A DNA stretch of 64,000 nucleotides from Acidimicrobiaceae bacterium (GTDB lineage Bacteria > Actinomycetota > Acidimicrobiia > Acidimicrobiales > Ilumatobacteraceae), in NCBI GenBank assembly GCA_016722025.1, contig JADKGZ010000018.1:1-64000 (forward strand), written 5' to 3'. The notes beneath the pieces are model-generated. The model saw nothing but the letters and a program-made list of their open reading frames with translations. It made no database searches and had not been told where the DNA came from. Position numbers and translations under genes: made by a program. This document shows, in pieces, positions 23,538 to 32,463 of the stretch. The stretch's first letter is position 1. Each line of letters starts with the position of its first letter.

Positions 23538-26078
23538 TCAGCCGAGCAGTGCCGCCGAGAGGCGGACAGCTTCCCGCTCGCGCAGTGCGGCGTTCACCCG
23601 TTGACGTTCGAGCACCTGCTCCAGCGTCTTCGCGCCCTGAGGGATGGGGTGTTCGCTGAAGAAGCTCTGCACGTCGGCCACCACTGCGGGCGCGGTGAGC
23701 AGCTTCACCGGGTCGATCATGCGCACGATCGTGCTACCGGGGAACTTCTCGTTGGCGGTATCCCACTGCTTGCGCACCGACTGCCATGCAGCCGCGCCGT
23801 GGTGGCGGTTGGCGATGCAGCGGTTGAGCAGGAACGGCGCGTTCTGCGTGCGCACCTCGCCGGAGAAGGCCAGCTGCACCGATCGTTCGATCTGCGCGGC
23901 TTCGGGGAACTCGGCCAACGCGTACAGGTAGCGCAGCTGCTCTTGCGGTGTGCCGGCTGTGCGGAACTTGGTGAGGAACTCGTCGTAGTCGGCGTCGGTG
24001 CCGTGTGCTGCCACCGCGTTGGTGGCAGCGGCGATCAGCTCGGGATCGGCGTTGCCCTCGGCGACGATGGTGCGACAACGAGCCTGGGTCTCGGCGTCGT
24101 TGCCCAGCACCGCCAACGTGCCCGTCAGCAGGCCACGCAGCTTCGCCACCAGGTCGCCCTCGCCCTCGACCGGGGCCGAGCCGAGGTCTGCCACCGCCGG
24201 GCCCACCAGCGCTGCGACTCGGCGTTGGAGCGCCGTGAATGCGTCGCCCTCGACCAAGCGGCCGACGCCACGCAGACCGATCGCGATGGCCTGCCACACG
24301 GCCAACTCGCGGTTGCCGGCGAAAACCTCGACGAACGACAGGAAGTCGTCGGCGGCCAGCCTGCCGGCGACCACTTCGTTCCACGCATCGTCGACGAGGT
24401 TGTACCGATCGACGATGGTGAGGGTGTCGAGCTCGGTCACCAACCGGCTGCGCAGGGCGGTGTCGTAGGAGACCCGCATGTAGCCGTGACCGCCGAAGTT
24501 GACGACGGCGCTGCTGGTGGCGGTGGGGAGCTGCACGCGCAGATCGAAGCCGTCGAGCAGCACCTTCGAGGCGACCCCGTCGATGCGGAGGTGCACCGGC
24601 ACCACGAAGAGGGTGGCATCAGCGGTCTCGCCGTAGGCGAAGCGCTGCTGGCTGAGCACCAGGTCGCCACCGTCTTGCCGAGCCGACACGAGTGGGTAGC
24701 CCGCCTGCCAGATCCAGCTGTCCATCAGCTGGCGCACGGGTGTGCCGTCGTTGGCTTCCTCGATGGCGTCCCACAGGTCGCTCGTCTCGGTGTTGGAGTA
24801 CTCGTGCTTGGACAGGTAGTGGCTGACCCCGAGCTGGAAGCGCTCAGGGGTGAGGTACTGCTCGAGCATTCGCAGCAGCGAGCCGCCCTTCTGGTACGTG
24901 AGCACGTCGAACATGCCGTCGCAGTCGGCAGGCGCCTCCACCGGGTACTCCACCGTGCGGGTGCTGGCCAGCGAGTCGACCTCGAAAGCGGCGCTGCGTT
25001 CGAGACTGAAGGTGGTCCAGCGCAACCAGTCGGGCCGGTACGCGTCGCAGCAGGCGATCTCCATGAAGGTGGCGAAGGCCTCGTTGAGCCAGATGCCGTT
25101 CCACCACTTCATCGTCACCAGGTCGCCGAACCACATGTGCGCGAGCTCGTGGGCGATCACGTCGGCGAGGTTCTGCAGCTCGAACTGCGTCGACGTCGCT
25201 GGGTCGGCCAGCAGCAGGCTCTCGCGATAGGTGATGCAGCCCAGGTTCTCCATCGCACCGGCGGCGAAGTCGGGCAGGGCCAGCATGTCGCACTTGTCGG
25301 TGGGGTAGGGGATGCCGTAGTAGCGCTGGTACCAGGTGAGCGAGTGTGCCCCAACGTCGAGGCCGAACGCGGTGAGGTGGCCCTTGCCGGGCACGTGGAT
25401 GATGCGCAGCGGGATGTAGTCGCCGTCGGCGCCGGCCCGCGGCACCAGCACCGGCTCGGTGGCCTCCAGCCGGCCGACCACGAAGGCAACCAGGTACGTG
25501 CTCATCGGCATCGTCTCGCCGAAGCGCACGGCGACCTTGCCGGTGTCGGTGCCGCTGCCGTCGTCGAACACCGTGCGTTCGATCTCGGGGCCGTTGCTCA
25601 CTGCCATCAACTGCGGCTCGACGATGAGCGTGACGTCGAACACCGCTTTGAAGTCGGGCTCGTCGAAGCACGGGAAGGCTCGTCGGCAGTCGGTTGCCTG
25701 CATCTGCGAGGCGGCGATGACGTGCTGGGTGCCGTCGGCGTCGGTGTAGGTGCTGCGGTACCAGCCGCACAGCTTGTCGTTGAGCGTGCCCGTGAAGGTG
25801 ATCTCGATGGAGGTGGTGCCGGCCGCCTGTGAGCTGTCGATCACCAACCGTTCGGTAGCGGGGTGCAGCGCGAACTCGGCGTCCTGGCCGCCTACCTTCA
25901 CGTCGCTGATCTCCAACTCCTTGGCGTTGATCACGATCTGCGACACGGGCTCGTTGACGTTGACATCGATGATCACGTGGCCGACGAACGTGGCGGCACC
26001 GAGATCCGGTTGCAGCGCCAGCGTACCGGTGAGGCACAACGGCACGAGGAAGTCGATAGGGGCTGTCGGTGTGGGCAC
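23538..26078 (-). CDS. pepN: Aminopeptidase N (M1 family zinc metallopeptidase)
   Basis: An 846-residue M1 aminopeptidase. The substrate-binding GAMEN motif is at residues 274-278, the zinc motif HELAH at 310-314, and the third ligand Glu333 in NEAF follows after the usual 18 residues. The C-terminal ERAP1-like helical domain is complete. It removes N-terminal residues from peptides in the cytoplasm. The start is GTG 26078. It is seven bases downstream of the PaiB-like start on the same strand, so transcription may run pepN then paiB-like then the dioxygenase. It is divergent from the kinase at 26158. Confidence 0.95.
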   Translation of the reverse strand: MPTPTAPIDFLVPLCLTGTLALQPDLGAATFVGHVIIDVNVNEPVSQIVINAKELEISDVKVGGQDAEFALHPATERLVIDSSQAAGTTSIEITFTGTLNDKLCGWYRSTYTDADGTQHVIAASQMQATDCRRAFPCFDEPDFKAVFDVTLIVEPQLMAVSNGPEIERTVFDDGSGTDTGKVAVRFGETMPMSTYLVAFVVGRLEATEPVLVPRAGADGDYIPLRIIHVPGKGHLTAFGLDVGAHSLTWYQRYYGIPYPTDKCDMLALPDFAAGAMENLGCITYRESLLLADPATSTQFELQNLADVIAHELAHMWFGDLVTMKWWNGIWLNEAFATFMEIACCDAYRPDWLRWTTFSLERSAAFEVDSLASTRTVEYPVEAPADCDGMFDVLTYQKGGSLLRMLEQYLTPERFQLGVSHYLSKHEYSNTETSDLWDAIEEANDGTPVRQLMDSWIWQAGYPLVSARQDGGDLVLSQQRFAYGETADATLFVVPVHLRIDGVASKVLLDGFDLRVQLPTATSSAVVNFGGHGYMRVSYDTALRSRLVTELDTLTIVDRYNLVDDAWNEVVAGRLAADDFLSFVEVFAGNRELAVWQAIAIGLRGVGRLVEGDAFTALQRRVAALVGPAVADLGSAPVEGEGDLVAKLRGLLTGTLAVLGNDAETQARCRTIVAEGNADPELIAAATNAVAAHGTDADYDEFLTKFRTAGTPQEQLRYLYALAEFPEAAQIERSVQLAFSGEVRTQNAPFLLNRCIANRHHGAAAWQSVRKQWDTANEKFPGSTIVRMIDPVKLLTAPAVVADVQSFFSEHPIPQGAKTLEQVLERQRVNAALREREAVRLSAALLG

Positions 26079-26157
26079 GGGTCACGTCGGCCAGGCTACC
26101 GGTGAGAGGTTCCTGGGTCGGGTCGTGAATCGGTCGTAGCGGGTAGCGTTAGCGCCC

Positions 26158-27156
26158 GTGTCAGCGACCCCTGTCTACGACGACGCCCGATACGACGTGG
26201 TCGGCGTGGGCAATGCGCTCGTCGACGTCATCAGCCACGCCGACGACGGGTTCATCGCCACTCACGAACTGGTGAAGGGTTCGATGACGCTGGTCGACAC
26301 CGACCGGGCGCTCTACCTGTATCGGGCGCTGGGCACGGCGGTGGAGATGAGCGGCGGGTCGGCGGCCAACACGATGACGGGTGTTGCATCGTTCGGTGGT
26401 ACGGCTGCCTACATCGGCAAGGTCAGCAGCGATTCGCTCGGCGACGTGTTCGGCCACGACCTGCGAGCCGTCGGCGTTCAGTTCCGTCCTGGGCGCCCCG
26501 ACGGCGACACTCCCACCGGACGGTGCATCATCGTGGTCACGCCCGATGCCGAACGCACGATGAACACGTACCTCGGGGTGTCGTCGTTGCTGTGCCCGGC
26601 CGACATCGACGAGGCGACGGTGGCCGCCGGCAAGGTGCTGTACATGGAGGGCTACCTGTACGACCGCCCGGAGGCCAAGGAGGCCTTCCGCCACGCAGCT
26701 GCAGTGGCTCACGCACACGGCCGCCAGGTGTCGCTGACGCTCAGCGACTCCTTCTGCGTGGATCGGCATCGCGCCGACTTCCGCTCGCTGGTCACCGACG
26801 AGGTCGACATCCTGTTCGGCAACCACGACGAACTGCTGTCGTTGTACGAGGTGGGTTCGTTCGATGAAGCCGTTGCCGCCGTGCAGCGCGATTGTCACCT
26901 CGCGGTCGTCACGGTCGGCGCCCGAGGTTGCTACATCATCACCCGCGACGCCGTGCTCACCGCGCCCGCCGAGCCGGTGGCGCAGGTGCTCGACACCACC
27001 GGCGCCGGCGACCTGTTCGCCGCCGGCTTCCTGTTCGGCTACACGCGTGGGTACCCGTTGGTGCACTGCGCGAAGCTGGGCTCCATCGCCGCGGCCGAGG
27101 TGATCTCCCACGTCGGCCCCCGACCACTCCTCGAACTGAGAACGCTGCTCCCATGA
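26158..27156 (+). CDS. PfkB-family carbohydrate/nucleoside kinase
   Basis: A 332-residue ribokinase-fold kinase. It has GNALVDVISH near the N-terminus, GGSAANTMTGVASFGG (first PfkB signature), GNHDELLSL, and DTTGAGDLFAAGFLFG with the catalytic Asp (second signature). Sequence style resembles adenosine kinase-like PfkB proteins of actinobacteria, but the substrate is not certain. The start is GTG 26158. Its stop overlaps the ATG of the phosphohexomutase gene (ATGA), so the two are coupled and may act on the same sugar or ribose pool. Confidence 0.9.
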   Translation: MSATPVYDDARYDVVGVGNALVDVISHADDGFIATHELVKGSMTLVDTDRALYLYRALGTAVEMSGGSAANTMTGVASFGGTAAYIGKVSSDSLGDVFGHDLRAVGVQFRPGRPDGDTPTGRCIIVVTPDAERTMNTYLGVSSLLCPADIDEATVAAGKVLYMEGYLYDRPEAKEAFRHAAAVAHAHGRQVSLTLSDSFCVDRHRADFRSLVTDEVDILFGNHDELLSLYEVGSFDEAVAAVQRDCHLAVVTVGARGCYIITRDAVLTAPAEPVAQVLDTTGAGDLFAAGFLFGYTRGYPLVHCAKLGSIAAAEVISHVGPRPLLELRTLLP

Positions 27157-28766
27157 CTGAGATGTCCGCTCTTCGCGAAACTGCCGAAGCCTGGCTTGCC
27201 GCCGAGCCCGATGCCGACATGCGCGAGGAGCTCGGTGCCCTCCTGCACGGTTCCGAGCAGGAGCTGCGCGATCGCTTCACCGGCCGCCTGCAGTTCGGCA
27301 CCGCCGGCCTGCGGGCCGCGGTCGGTGTCGGCCCGCAGCGGATGAACCGCCTGGTGGTGCAGCAAGCAGCGGCCGGCCTGGTGGAGTACCTCCTCGCTCA
27401 CGTGCCCGACGTCGCCGACGCCGGTGTGCTCATCGGCTACGACATGCGCCGCAAGAGCGATGCGTTCGCGCTCGACACGGCTCGGGTGTGCGCGGCCCGT
27501 GGCGTCAAGGCGCTGCTGTTCGACCAGATCGTGCCCACGCCGGTGCTGGCGTGGAACATCACTGCGCTCGGTGCCGCTGCCGGCGTGATGGTGACCGCCT
27601 CGCACAACCCGCCGGCCGACAACGGGTACAAGGTCTATCTGGCCACCGGCGCTCAGATCGTGCCTCCCGCCGACACCGACATCTCCGCGTGCATCGACGA
27701 TGTCGACCCCACCTCGGTCGAGCTGGCTTCGCCCGACCACCCGCTCATCCAGTACGTCGGCGCCGAGGAGATCGAGGCGTACCTGGCCGCGGTGCCGGCG
27801 GTGCGGCTGCTGCCGAACCTGCCCGGCGTGGCATCTGCCTACACCGCGCTGCACGGCGTGGGCGGCGCCACCCTGCTGGCAGCGTTCGAGCGCGCGGGCC
27901 TGCCGACGCCGTCGGTGGTTGCCGTGCAACAGCAGCCCGACGGCACTTTCCCCACGGTCTCGTTCCCCAACCCGGAAGAGCCCGGCGCGATGGATCTGCT
28001 GATGGCGCAGGCGGCCCAGTCCGGTGCGCTCATCGCGCTGGCCAACGACCCCGACGCCGACCGCATGGCCGCTGCCATTCCCACCCCTGCCAGCCTCACG
28101 TCACCGGGTGGTTGGCGGCGCCTCGGCGGCGACGAGATCGGGTGGCTGCTGGCCGATCACATCCTGGCGCACACCTCCGGCGACGACCGGTTGGTCATCA
28201 CCACCCTCGTCTCGTCGTCGCTGCTCGGTCGCATGGCCGCGGCTCACGGCGTCACCTGCCTCGAGACGTTCACGGGCTTCAAGTGGATCGGGCACACCGT
28301 GCTGCAGCACCCGGAACTGCACTTCGTGTTCGGCTACGAGCAGGCGCTGGGCTACCTGGTGTGCGGTCAGCCACTCGACAAGGACGGCATCACCGCTGCG
28401 GTGCTGATGGCCGAGGTGGCGGCGCTCGCCGCCGCCGAAGGGGTGACCCTGCAGGATCGGCTGGATGCCATCACCGCCACATACGGTCGCCACGTGATGG
28501 CCGAGAAGTCGCTCCGCATGGCCCCTGCCGACGGTGCCGCAGCAGTTTCCCGGCTCCGCGCGGCGCCGCCGACGGACGTGGGCGGTCACGCGGTCACGGC
28601 TGTGGAGTGGTTCGAGGAGGCCGGTCTGCTGCGGCTGTCGCTGGGCGACTCGCTGCGCCTGCAGGTGCGCCCCAGCGGCACCGAGCCGAAGGTGAAGCTG
28701 TACGGCGAAGGCATCGACTGCGAGCCGGCGGAGTTCATGGAGGCCCTGGCCGCGTTGTTGGTCTGA
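27153..28766 (+). CDS. Phosphoglucomutase/phosphomannomutase (alpha-D-phosphohexomutase)
   Basis: A 537-residue phosphohexomutase of the PGM2-like type. It has GTAGLRAAVGVGPQRMN at the N-terminus, the phosphoserine loop TASHNPPADNGYK, the metal loop DPDADRMAA, the sugar loop GYEQALGYLV and the phosphate loop RPSGTEPKVKLY. It interconverts hexose or pentose 1- and 6/5-phosphates; the PGM2-like architecture also fits phosphopentomutase, which would agree with nucleoside salvage nearby. The start ATG 27153 overlaps the kinase stop. Confidence 0.92.
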   Translation: MTEMSALRETAEAWLAAEPDADMREELGALLHGSEQELRDRFTGRLQFGTAGLRAAVGVGPQRMNRLVVQQAAAGLVEYLLAHVPDVADAGVLIGYDMRRKSDAFALDTARVCAARGVKALLFDQIVPTPVLAWNITALGAAAGVMVTASHNPPADNGYKVYLATGAQIVPPADTDISACIDDVDPTSVELASPDHPLIQYVGAEEIEAYLAAVPAVRLLPNLPGVASAYTALHGVGGATLLAAFERAGLPTPSVVAVQQQPDGTFPTVSFPNPEEPGAMDLLMAQAAQSGALIALANDPDADRMAAAIPTPASLTSPGGWRRLGGDEIGWLLADHILAHTSGDDRLVITTLVSSSLLGRMAAAHGVTCLETFTGFKWIGHTVLQHPELHFVFGYEQALGYLVCGQPLDKDGITAAVLMAEVAALAAAEGVTLQDRLDAITATYGRHVMAEKSLRMAPADGAAAVSRLRAAPPTDVGGHAVTAVEWFEEAGLLRLSLGDSLRLQVRPSGTEPKVKLYGEGIDCEPAEFMEALAALLV

Positions 28767-28918
28767 CGCCGCTGGGCGGGCCGCACGCTCGGTCTCGCGA
28801 ACGGCAAGTCTTCGTCAAGTGTCTTCCCTGACTACCAGCGAGTAACTAAGGTGTCGTCGGTCACACGGGGGTGTGGCGCGACGGCACCAAGGTCGTTCGG
28901 CACCAGGGGGAGACGCTC

Positions 28919-30112
28919 ATGCGCAAGGTCGGTATGGCAGTGGTGTTGCTGGCGACGGGGCTGGTGCTGCCGGCACTGAGCTCGAGCTCGGCACAAGCCG
29001 ATGGGGCAGGGGTCGGGAGCCCGTGGGTGGTCAGCCTCGGCGACTCGTACATCTCCGGCGAGGGAGGTCGCTGGGCCGGCAACAGCAACAGCAGCTCCTC
29101 CAGCGTCGACGCCGGTGGTGCTGCGGCCTACTTCGACAACGCTACGCACACGGCCGAGACCATCAACCGTTGCCACCGCAGCACGGCGGCGGAGATCTAC
29201 ATCGGTGGGGGCGTCAACAGCCTCAACTTGGCGTGCTCGGGTGCGAAGACGGCAACGTTCACCAGCAGCGACGGCTACTTCAAGCCAGGCATCGACTTCT
29301 ACAGCAGCGGCGCCAACCAAGGGCAGGCGCTGATGTTGCAGAACTTCGCCGCCACGCACAACGTGACGATGATCCAGCTCTCCATCGGCGGCAACAACTA
29401 CGGCTTCGCCGACATCATCCAGCGGTGCGTCACCAACTTCCTCACCTCGCCGTCGTGGTGGCCCAACTACTGCAACGACGACAGCGCGGTCACGGCCAAC
29501 TTCACCACGGCCAACATCACTGCCCAGACCAACGCGATCCTCGGCGCGATCAACAACATCAAGACTGCCATGGCCAACGCCGGCTACAGCGCCGGGCAGT
29601 ACACGATCGTGCAGCAGACCTACCCCTCGCCGGTGCCCAACGGCTCGGCCTTCCGCTACTCGCAGTCGGGCTTCACCCGCCAGAGCACGGGCGGCTGCGG
29701 CTTCTGGAACAACGATGCCAACTGGGCCAACAGCACGGCGCTGGTGAAGATCAACAACTCGGTCAAGAGCGCAGCCGCCACGGCAGGCGTGAAGGTGCTC
29801 GACCTGGCGGCTGCGTTCAACGGTCGCCGTCTGTGCGAGAACACGGTGAACCTGATGGAGAAAAGTGGCAAGGCCAACTGGACCGTCGCCGGCGCTGCCG
29901 ACAGCACCGAGTGGATCGCGCAGATCCGCACGCTCAGCACTGTGTTCGGCCCGTACTACGTGCAGGAGAGCCTGCACCCGAACTGGTGGGGTGAGAAGGC
30001 CATTCGCAACTGCGTGCGCCAGGCGTACAACGCGGGGGTGCCCAAGGGCGGCGTGTGCAACCGTGGTACCGGCCTCAACGCGAACGGCGAACCGAACATG
30101 ACGCTCGTCTGA
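28919..30112 (+). CDS. Secreted SGNH/GDSL esterase-lipase
   Basis: A 397-residue exported hydrolase. The signal peptide runs MRKVGMAVVLLATGLVLPAL with cleavage near SSAQA. Block I is SLGDSYISGEG (nucleophile Ser), block III IGGNNYGF (Asn), and block V ESLHPNWWGEKA (catalytic His). Paired cysteines (NRCHRS/LACSG, QRCV/NYCND, GCGF, LCEN, NCVRQ/VCNRG) suggest disulfides in the secreted form. It probably hydrolyses lipids or acyl esters outside the cell. The ATG 28919 has AGGGGGAG seven bases upstream. The 152-base region before it holds no gene. A strong hairpin follows the gene. Confidence 0.9.
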   Translation: MRKVGMAVVLLATGLVLPALSSSSAQADGAGVGSPWVVSLGDSYISGEGGRWAGNSNSSSSSVDAGGAAAYFDNATHTAETINRCHRSTAAEIYIGGGVNSLNLACSGAKTATFTSSDGYFKPGIDFYSSGANQGQALMLQNFAATHNVTMIQLSIGGNNYGFADIIQRCVTNFLTSPSWWPNYCNDDSAVTANFTTANITAQTNAILGAINNIKTAMANAGYSAGQYTIVQQTYPSPVPNGSAFRYSQSGFTRQSTGGCGFWNNDANWANSTALVKINNSVKSAAATAGVKVLDLAAAFNGRRLCENTVNLMEKSGKANWTVAGAADSTEWIAQIRTLSTVFGPYYVQESLHPNWWGEKAIRNCVRQAYNAGVPKGGVCNRGTGLNANGEPNMTLV

Positions 30113-30139
30113 GCGAGTGTTCGACGGACAGCGGGCGAC

Positions 30140-30165
30140 CGGCCCGGGGCTACGGCCCCGGGCCG
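30140..30165. terminator. Strong GC hairpin between convergent genes
   Basis: CGGCCCGGGGC (30140-30150) and GCCCCGGGCCG (30155-30165) form an 11-bp perfect stem with a TACG loop, 27 bases after the esterase stop and 35 bases before the upp stop. Its place between convergent genes suggests a bidirectional terminator, though no T-run is present, as is common in high-GC actinobacteria. Confidence 0.65.
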
Positions 30166-30199
30166 TGACGCGTGGCGGGCGCTGCGCGCCGGCCGTTGC

Positions 30200-30835
30200 T
30201 CAGGCAGGGGAGCCGAACTGGCGGTCGCCGGCGTCGCCGAGGCCGGGCACGATGAAGGCGGTCTCGTTGAGGCGCTCGTCGAGGGAGGCCGTGTAGACGG
30301 CGAGGTCGAGGCCGCTCTGGCGCAGCAGTTCGATGCCCTCGGGGGCGGCCAGCACGCACACGACGATGATGGTGCCGGTGGCGCCGCGCTCCACCAGCAG
30401 GTTGCACGTGTGCGCCAGCGAGCCACCGGTGGCCAACATCGGGTCGAGCACGATGATCTGCCGGCCGGCCAGGCTCTCCGGCAGCTTGTTCACGTATGGC
30501 TTGGGCTGATGGGTCTCCTCGTCGCGCGCCACGCCGATGAAGCCGACGTCGGCGTTGGGCAGCAGGTCTTGTGCAGCGTGCAGGAAGCCGAGGCCGGCGC
30601 GAAGCACCGGCACCACCACCGGCTGGCTGGTGAGTTGTCGTCCGAGGGTTTCGGTGAGGGGGGTTTGCACTCGAACCGCGTGCGTGGGCAATCCGCGAGT
30701 GGCCTCGGCCATCAGCAGCGTGCCGATGCGCTCCAGCTCCTGGCGAAACAGCGCGTTCGGCGTGTCCTTGTCGCGCACGCGTGTGAGCGAATCGGCAATC
30801 AGCGGGTGGTCGACGACGTGGAGAGCAACAGCCAT
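30200..30835 (-). CDS. upp: Uracil phosphoribosyltransferase
   Basis: A 211-residue enzyme that converts uracil and PRPP to UMP. The PRPP-binding loop is LDPMLATGGSLAHT, with RDEETHQPKPYVNKLP in the flexible region and the uracil-binding C-terminus IVPGLGDAGDRQFGSPA. Size and motifs match Upp exactly. The ATG is at 30835. It lies downstream of adenosine deaminase on the same strand (117-base gap) and near the nucleoside ABC transporter, forming a base/nucleoside salvage group. A 66-bp dispersed repeat lies 39-104 bases upstream of the start. Confidence 0.96.
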   Translation of the reverse strand: MAVALHVVDHPLIADSLTRVRDKDTPNALFRQELERIGTLLMAEATRGLPTHAVRVQTPLTETLGRQLTSQPVVVPVLRAGLGFLHAAQDLLPNADVGFIGVARDEETHQPKPYVNKLPESLAGRQIIVLDPMLATGGSLAHTCNLLVERGATGTIIVVCVLAAPEGIELLRQSGLDLAVYTASLDERLNETAFIVPGLGDAGDRQFGSPA

Positions 30836-30873
30836 GCCACGAGTGTGCCAGATCGGTGCCCCGCCTCGAACTT

Positions 30874-30939
30874 CCAGTTTTGTGTCAAGACCCGGAACTC
30901 ACAGGCCCAGGTCAGCCCCCGACAGCCTTTACGCAGAAG
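30874..30939 (-). repeat. 66-bp dispersed repeat, copy A (upstream of upp)
   Basis: This stretch is about 74% identical, in the same orientation, to 55663-55728 (a one-base gap is needed). Shared blocks on the plus strand are GTGTCAAGA, AACTCACAG, CCAGGT, CGACAG and TACG. Both copies lie 40-125 bases upstream of a minus-strand gene. On that strand both contain CTTGACACAAA, a -35-like sequence, but no good -10 follows. Its role is unknown. Confidence 0.7.
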
Positions 30940-30952
30940 TGGGTCGGTGGGG

Positions 30953-32008
30953 TCAGAGGGCGCCGGCGCGGGCCATTGCGTAGCGAGGCTTGATGATGCC
31001 GTTGATGATCTTCAGCCGGTCGGGGAAGGGGGCGAACGCGCTCTTCATGCCGTTGATCGTGATCCACTCGAAGTCGTCGATTCCCCAGCCGAAGGCGTCG
31101 CGCAGTTGCTCCATCTCGTAGCTCATCGACGTGGCGCTCATCAACCGGTTGTCGGTGTTGAGCGTGACCCGGAAGCGCAAGCGGCGCAGCATGCCGATGG
31201 GGTGTTCGGCCACGCTGGCGCAGATGCCGGTGCCCACGTTGCTGGTGGGGCACAGCTCGAGCGGGATGCGGCGGTCGCGCACGAAGGTGGCGAGACGGCC
31301 CAGCTGCTCCTCGCCCTCGGGCCCGGTGATGTCGTCGATGATGCGCACACCGTGGCCCAAGCGCTCGGCGCCGCAGAACTGCACGGCCTCCCAGATGCTG
31401 GGGAGACCGAAGGCCTCGCCGGCATGAATGGTGATGTGGAAGTTCTCGCGCCGCACGTACTCGAAGGCGCCCAGGTGGCGTGTGGGCGGGTAGCCCGCCT
31501 CGGCGCCGGCGATGTCGAAGCCCACGCAGCCGGCATCGCGCCAACGCACCGCCAGCTCGGCGATCTCGGTGCTGCGTGCAGCGGTGCGCATGGCGGAGCA
31601 GATGAGATAGATGGTGAGGTCGGTGCCGGCCGCCAGGCGGAAGCCGTCGAGGATGGCCTCGACCACCTCGTCGAGCGTGAGACCCTTCTCGGTGCACAGC
31701 TCGGGTGCCATCCGCACCTCCGCGTACACGACGCCGTCGGCGGCGAGGTCGACCGCGCACTCGTAGCTGACCCGCTCGATCGCGTCGCGGTGCTGCATCA
31801 CGCCGACGGTGTGCGCGAAGGTCTCCAGGTACAGCACCAGGTCGTTGCGCTTGGCGCCGCGGTTGAACCACGAGGCCAGCTCGGCCTCGTCGTGCGAGGG
31901 CAGGTTCTTGTAGCCGTACTCGTCGGCCAGTTCGATCACCGTGCGGGGCCGCAACCCACCATCGAGGTGGTCGTGCAGCAGCACCTTGGGCAGCGTCGTG
32001 ATGTTCAT
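30953..32008 (-). CDS. add: Adenosine deaminase
   Basis: A 351-residue zinc hydrolase that converts adenosine to inosine. Metal ligands are in LLHDHLDGG (HxH), HAGEAFG (His, Glu) and ELCPTSNVGTG. The late motif reads NTDNRLMS instead of the classical NTDD, a variant usual in actinobacterial Add. The start is ATG 32008. Upstream and divergent is queF, and downstream is upp. With the nucleoside ABC system next door it supports uptake and catabolism of purine nucleosides. Confidence 0.95.
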   Translation of the reverse strand: MNITTLPKVLLHDHLDGGLRPRTVIELADEYGYKNLPSHDEAELASWFNRGAKRNDLVLYLETFAHTVGVMQHRDAIERVSYECAVDLAADGVVYAEVRMAPELCTEKGLTLDEVVEAILDGFRLAAGTDLTIYLICSAMRTAARSTEIAELAVRWRDAGCVGFDIAGAEAGYPPTRHLGAFEYVRRENFHITIHAGEAFGLPSIWEAVQFCGAERLGHGVRIIDDITGPEGEEQLGRLATFVRDRRIPLELCPTSNVGTGICASVAEHPIGMLRRLRFRVTLNTDNRLMSATSMSYEMEQLRDAFGWGIDDFEWITINGMKSAFAPFPDRLKIINGIIKPRYAMARAGAL

Positions 32009-32065
32009 GCGGTCACCATCGTCTCAGCGTAGGCGGCTGCCCGCAGCACCCCTACCCTGTCGGCC

Positions 32066-32452
32066 ATGGAACAGCCAGCGCCCGCCCTCACCATCCTGGG
32101 CAGCACCGTTCGTCACGCCGTCGAGCACGTAGAGGTGTTCCCCGCGCCGGCCAACGTCACCACGGTTCGGTTCACCAACGACGAGCTCGCGTCGATGTGC
32201 CCCGTCACCCAGCAGCCCGACCTGTCCACCGTGGTCATCGAGTACGTGCCCGGCCAGTGGTGCATCGAGAGCAAGAGCCTCAAGCTGTACCTGTGGGGGT
32301 TTCGCGATCGGGCCGTGTTCGCCGAAGCGATGGCGGCCGAGATCGCCGGTGAGGTGATGCTGTCGGCGCAGCCGCGGCACGTGCGGGTCACCCTCACCCA
32401 GCGCCCTCGCGGCGGCATCGAAGTGCAGGCTGTCGCCCAGTTCGGCGGCTGA
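32066..32452 (+). CDS. queF: NADPH-dependent 7-cyano-7-deazaguanine reductase (QueF)
   Basis: A 128-residue type I (short) QueF, reducing preQ0 to preQ1 in queuosine synthesis. The catalytic Cys is in MCPVTQQPD, and the substrate-binding ESKSLKLYLW motif is intact, as is the late HVRVTLTQRPRGGIEV region of the T-fold. It is a lone gene between minus-strand add and the CoA-transferase gene. No other queuosine genes are in the window. Confidence 0.95.
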   Translation: MEQPAPALTILGSTVRHAVEHVEVFPAPANVTTVRFTNDELASMCPVTQQPDLSTVVIEYVPGQWCIESKSLKLYLWGFRDRAVFAEAMAAEIAGEVMLSAQPRHVRVTLTQRPRGGIEVQAVAQFGG

Positions 32453-32463
32453 CGCCGGCCCGG

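Noticed and set aside
30874..30939. A standard vegetative promoter in the 66-bp repeats because of TTGACA
   Set aside because: No acceptable -10 hexamer at 16-19 bases follows in either copy, so the -35-like match is not enough.
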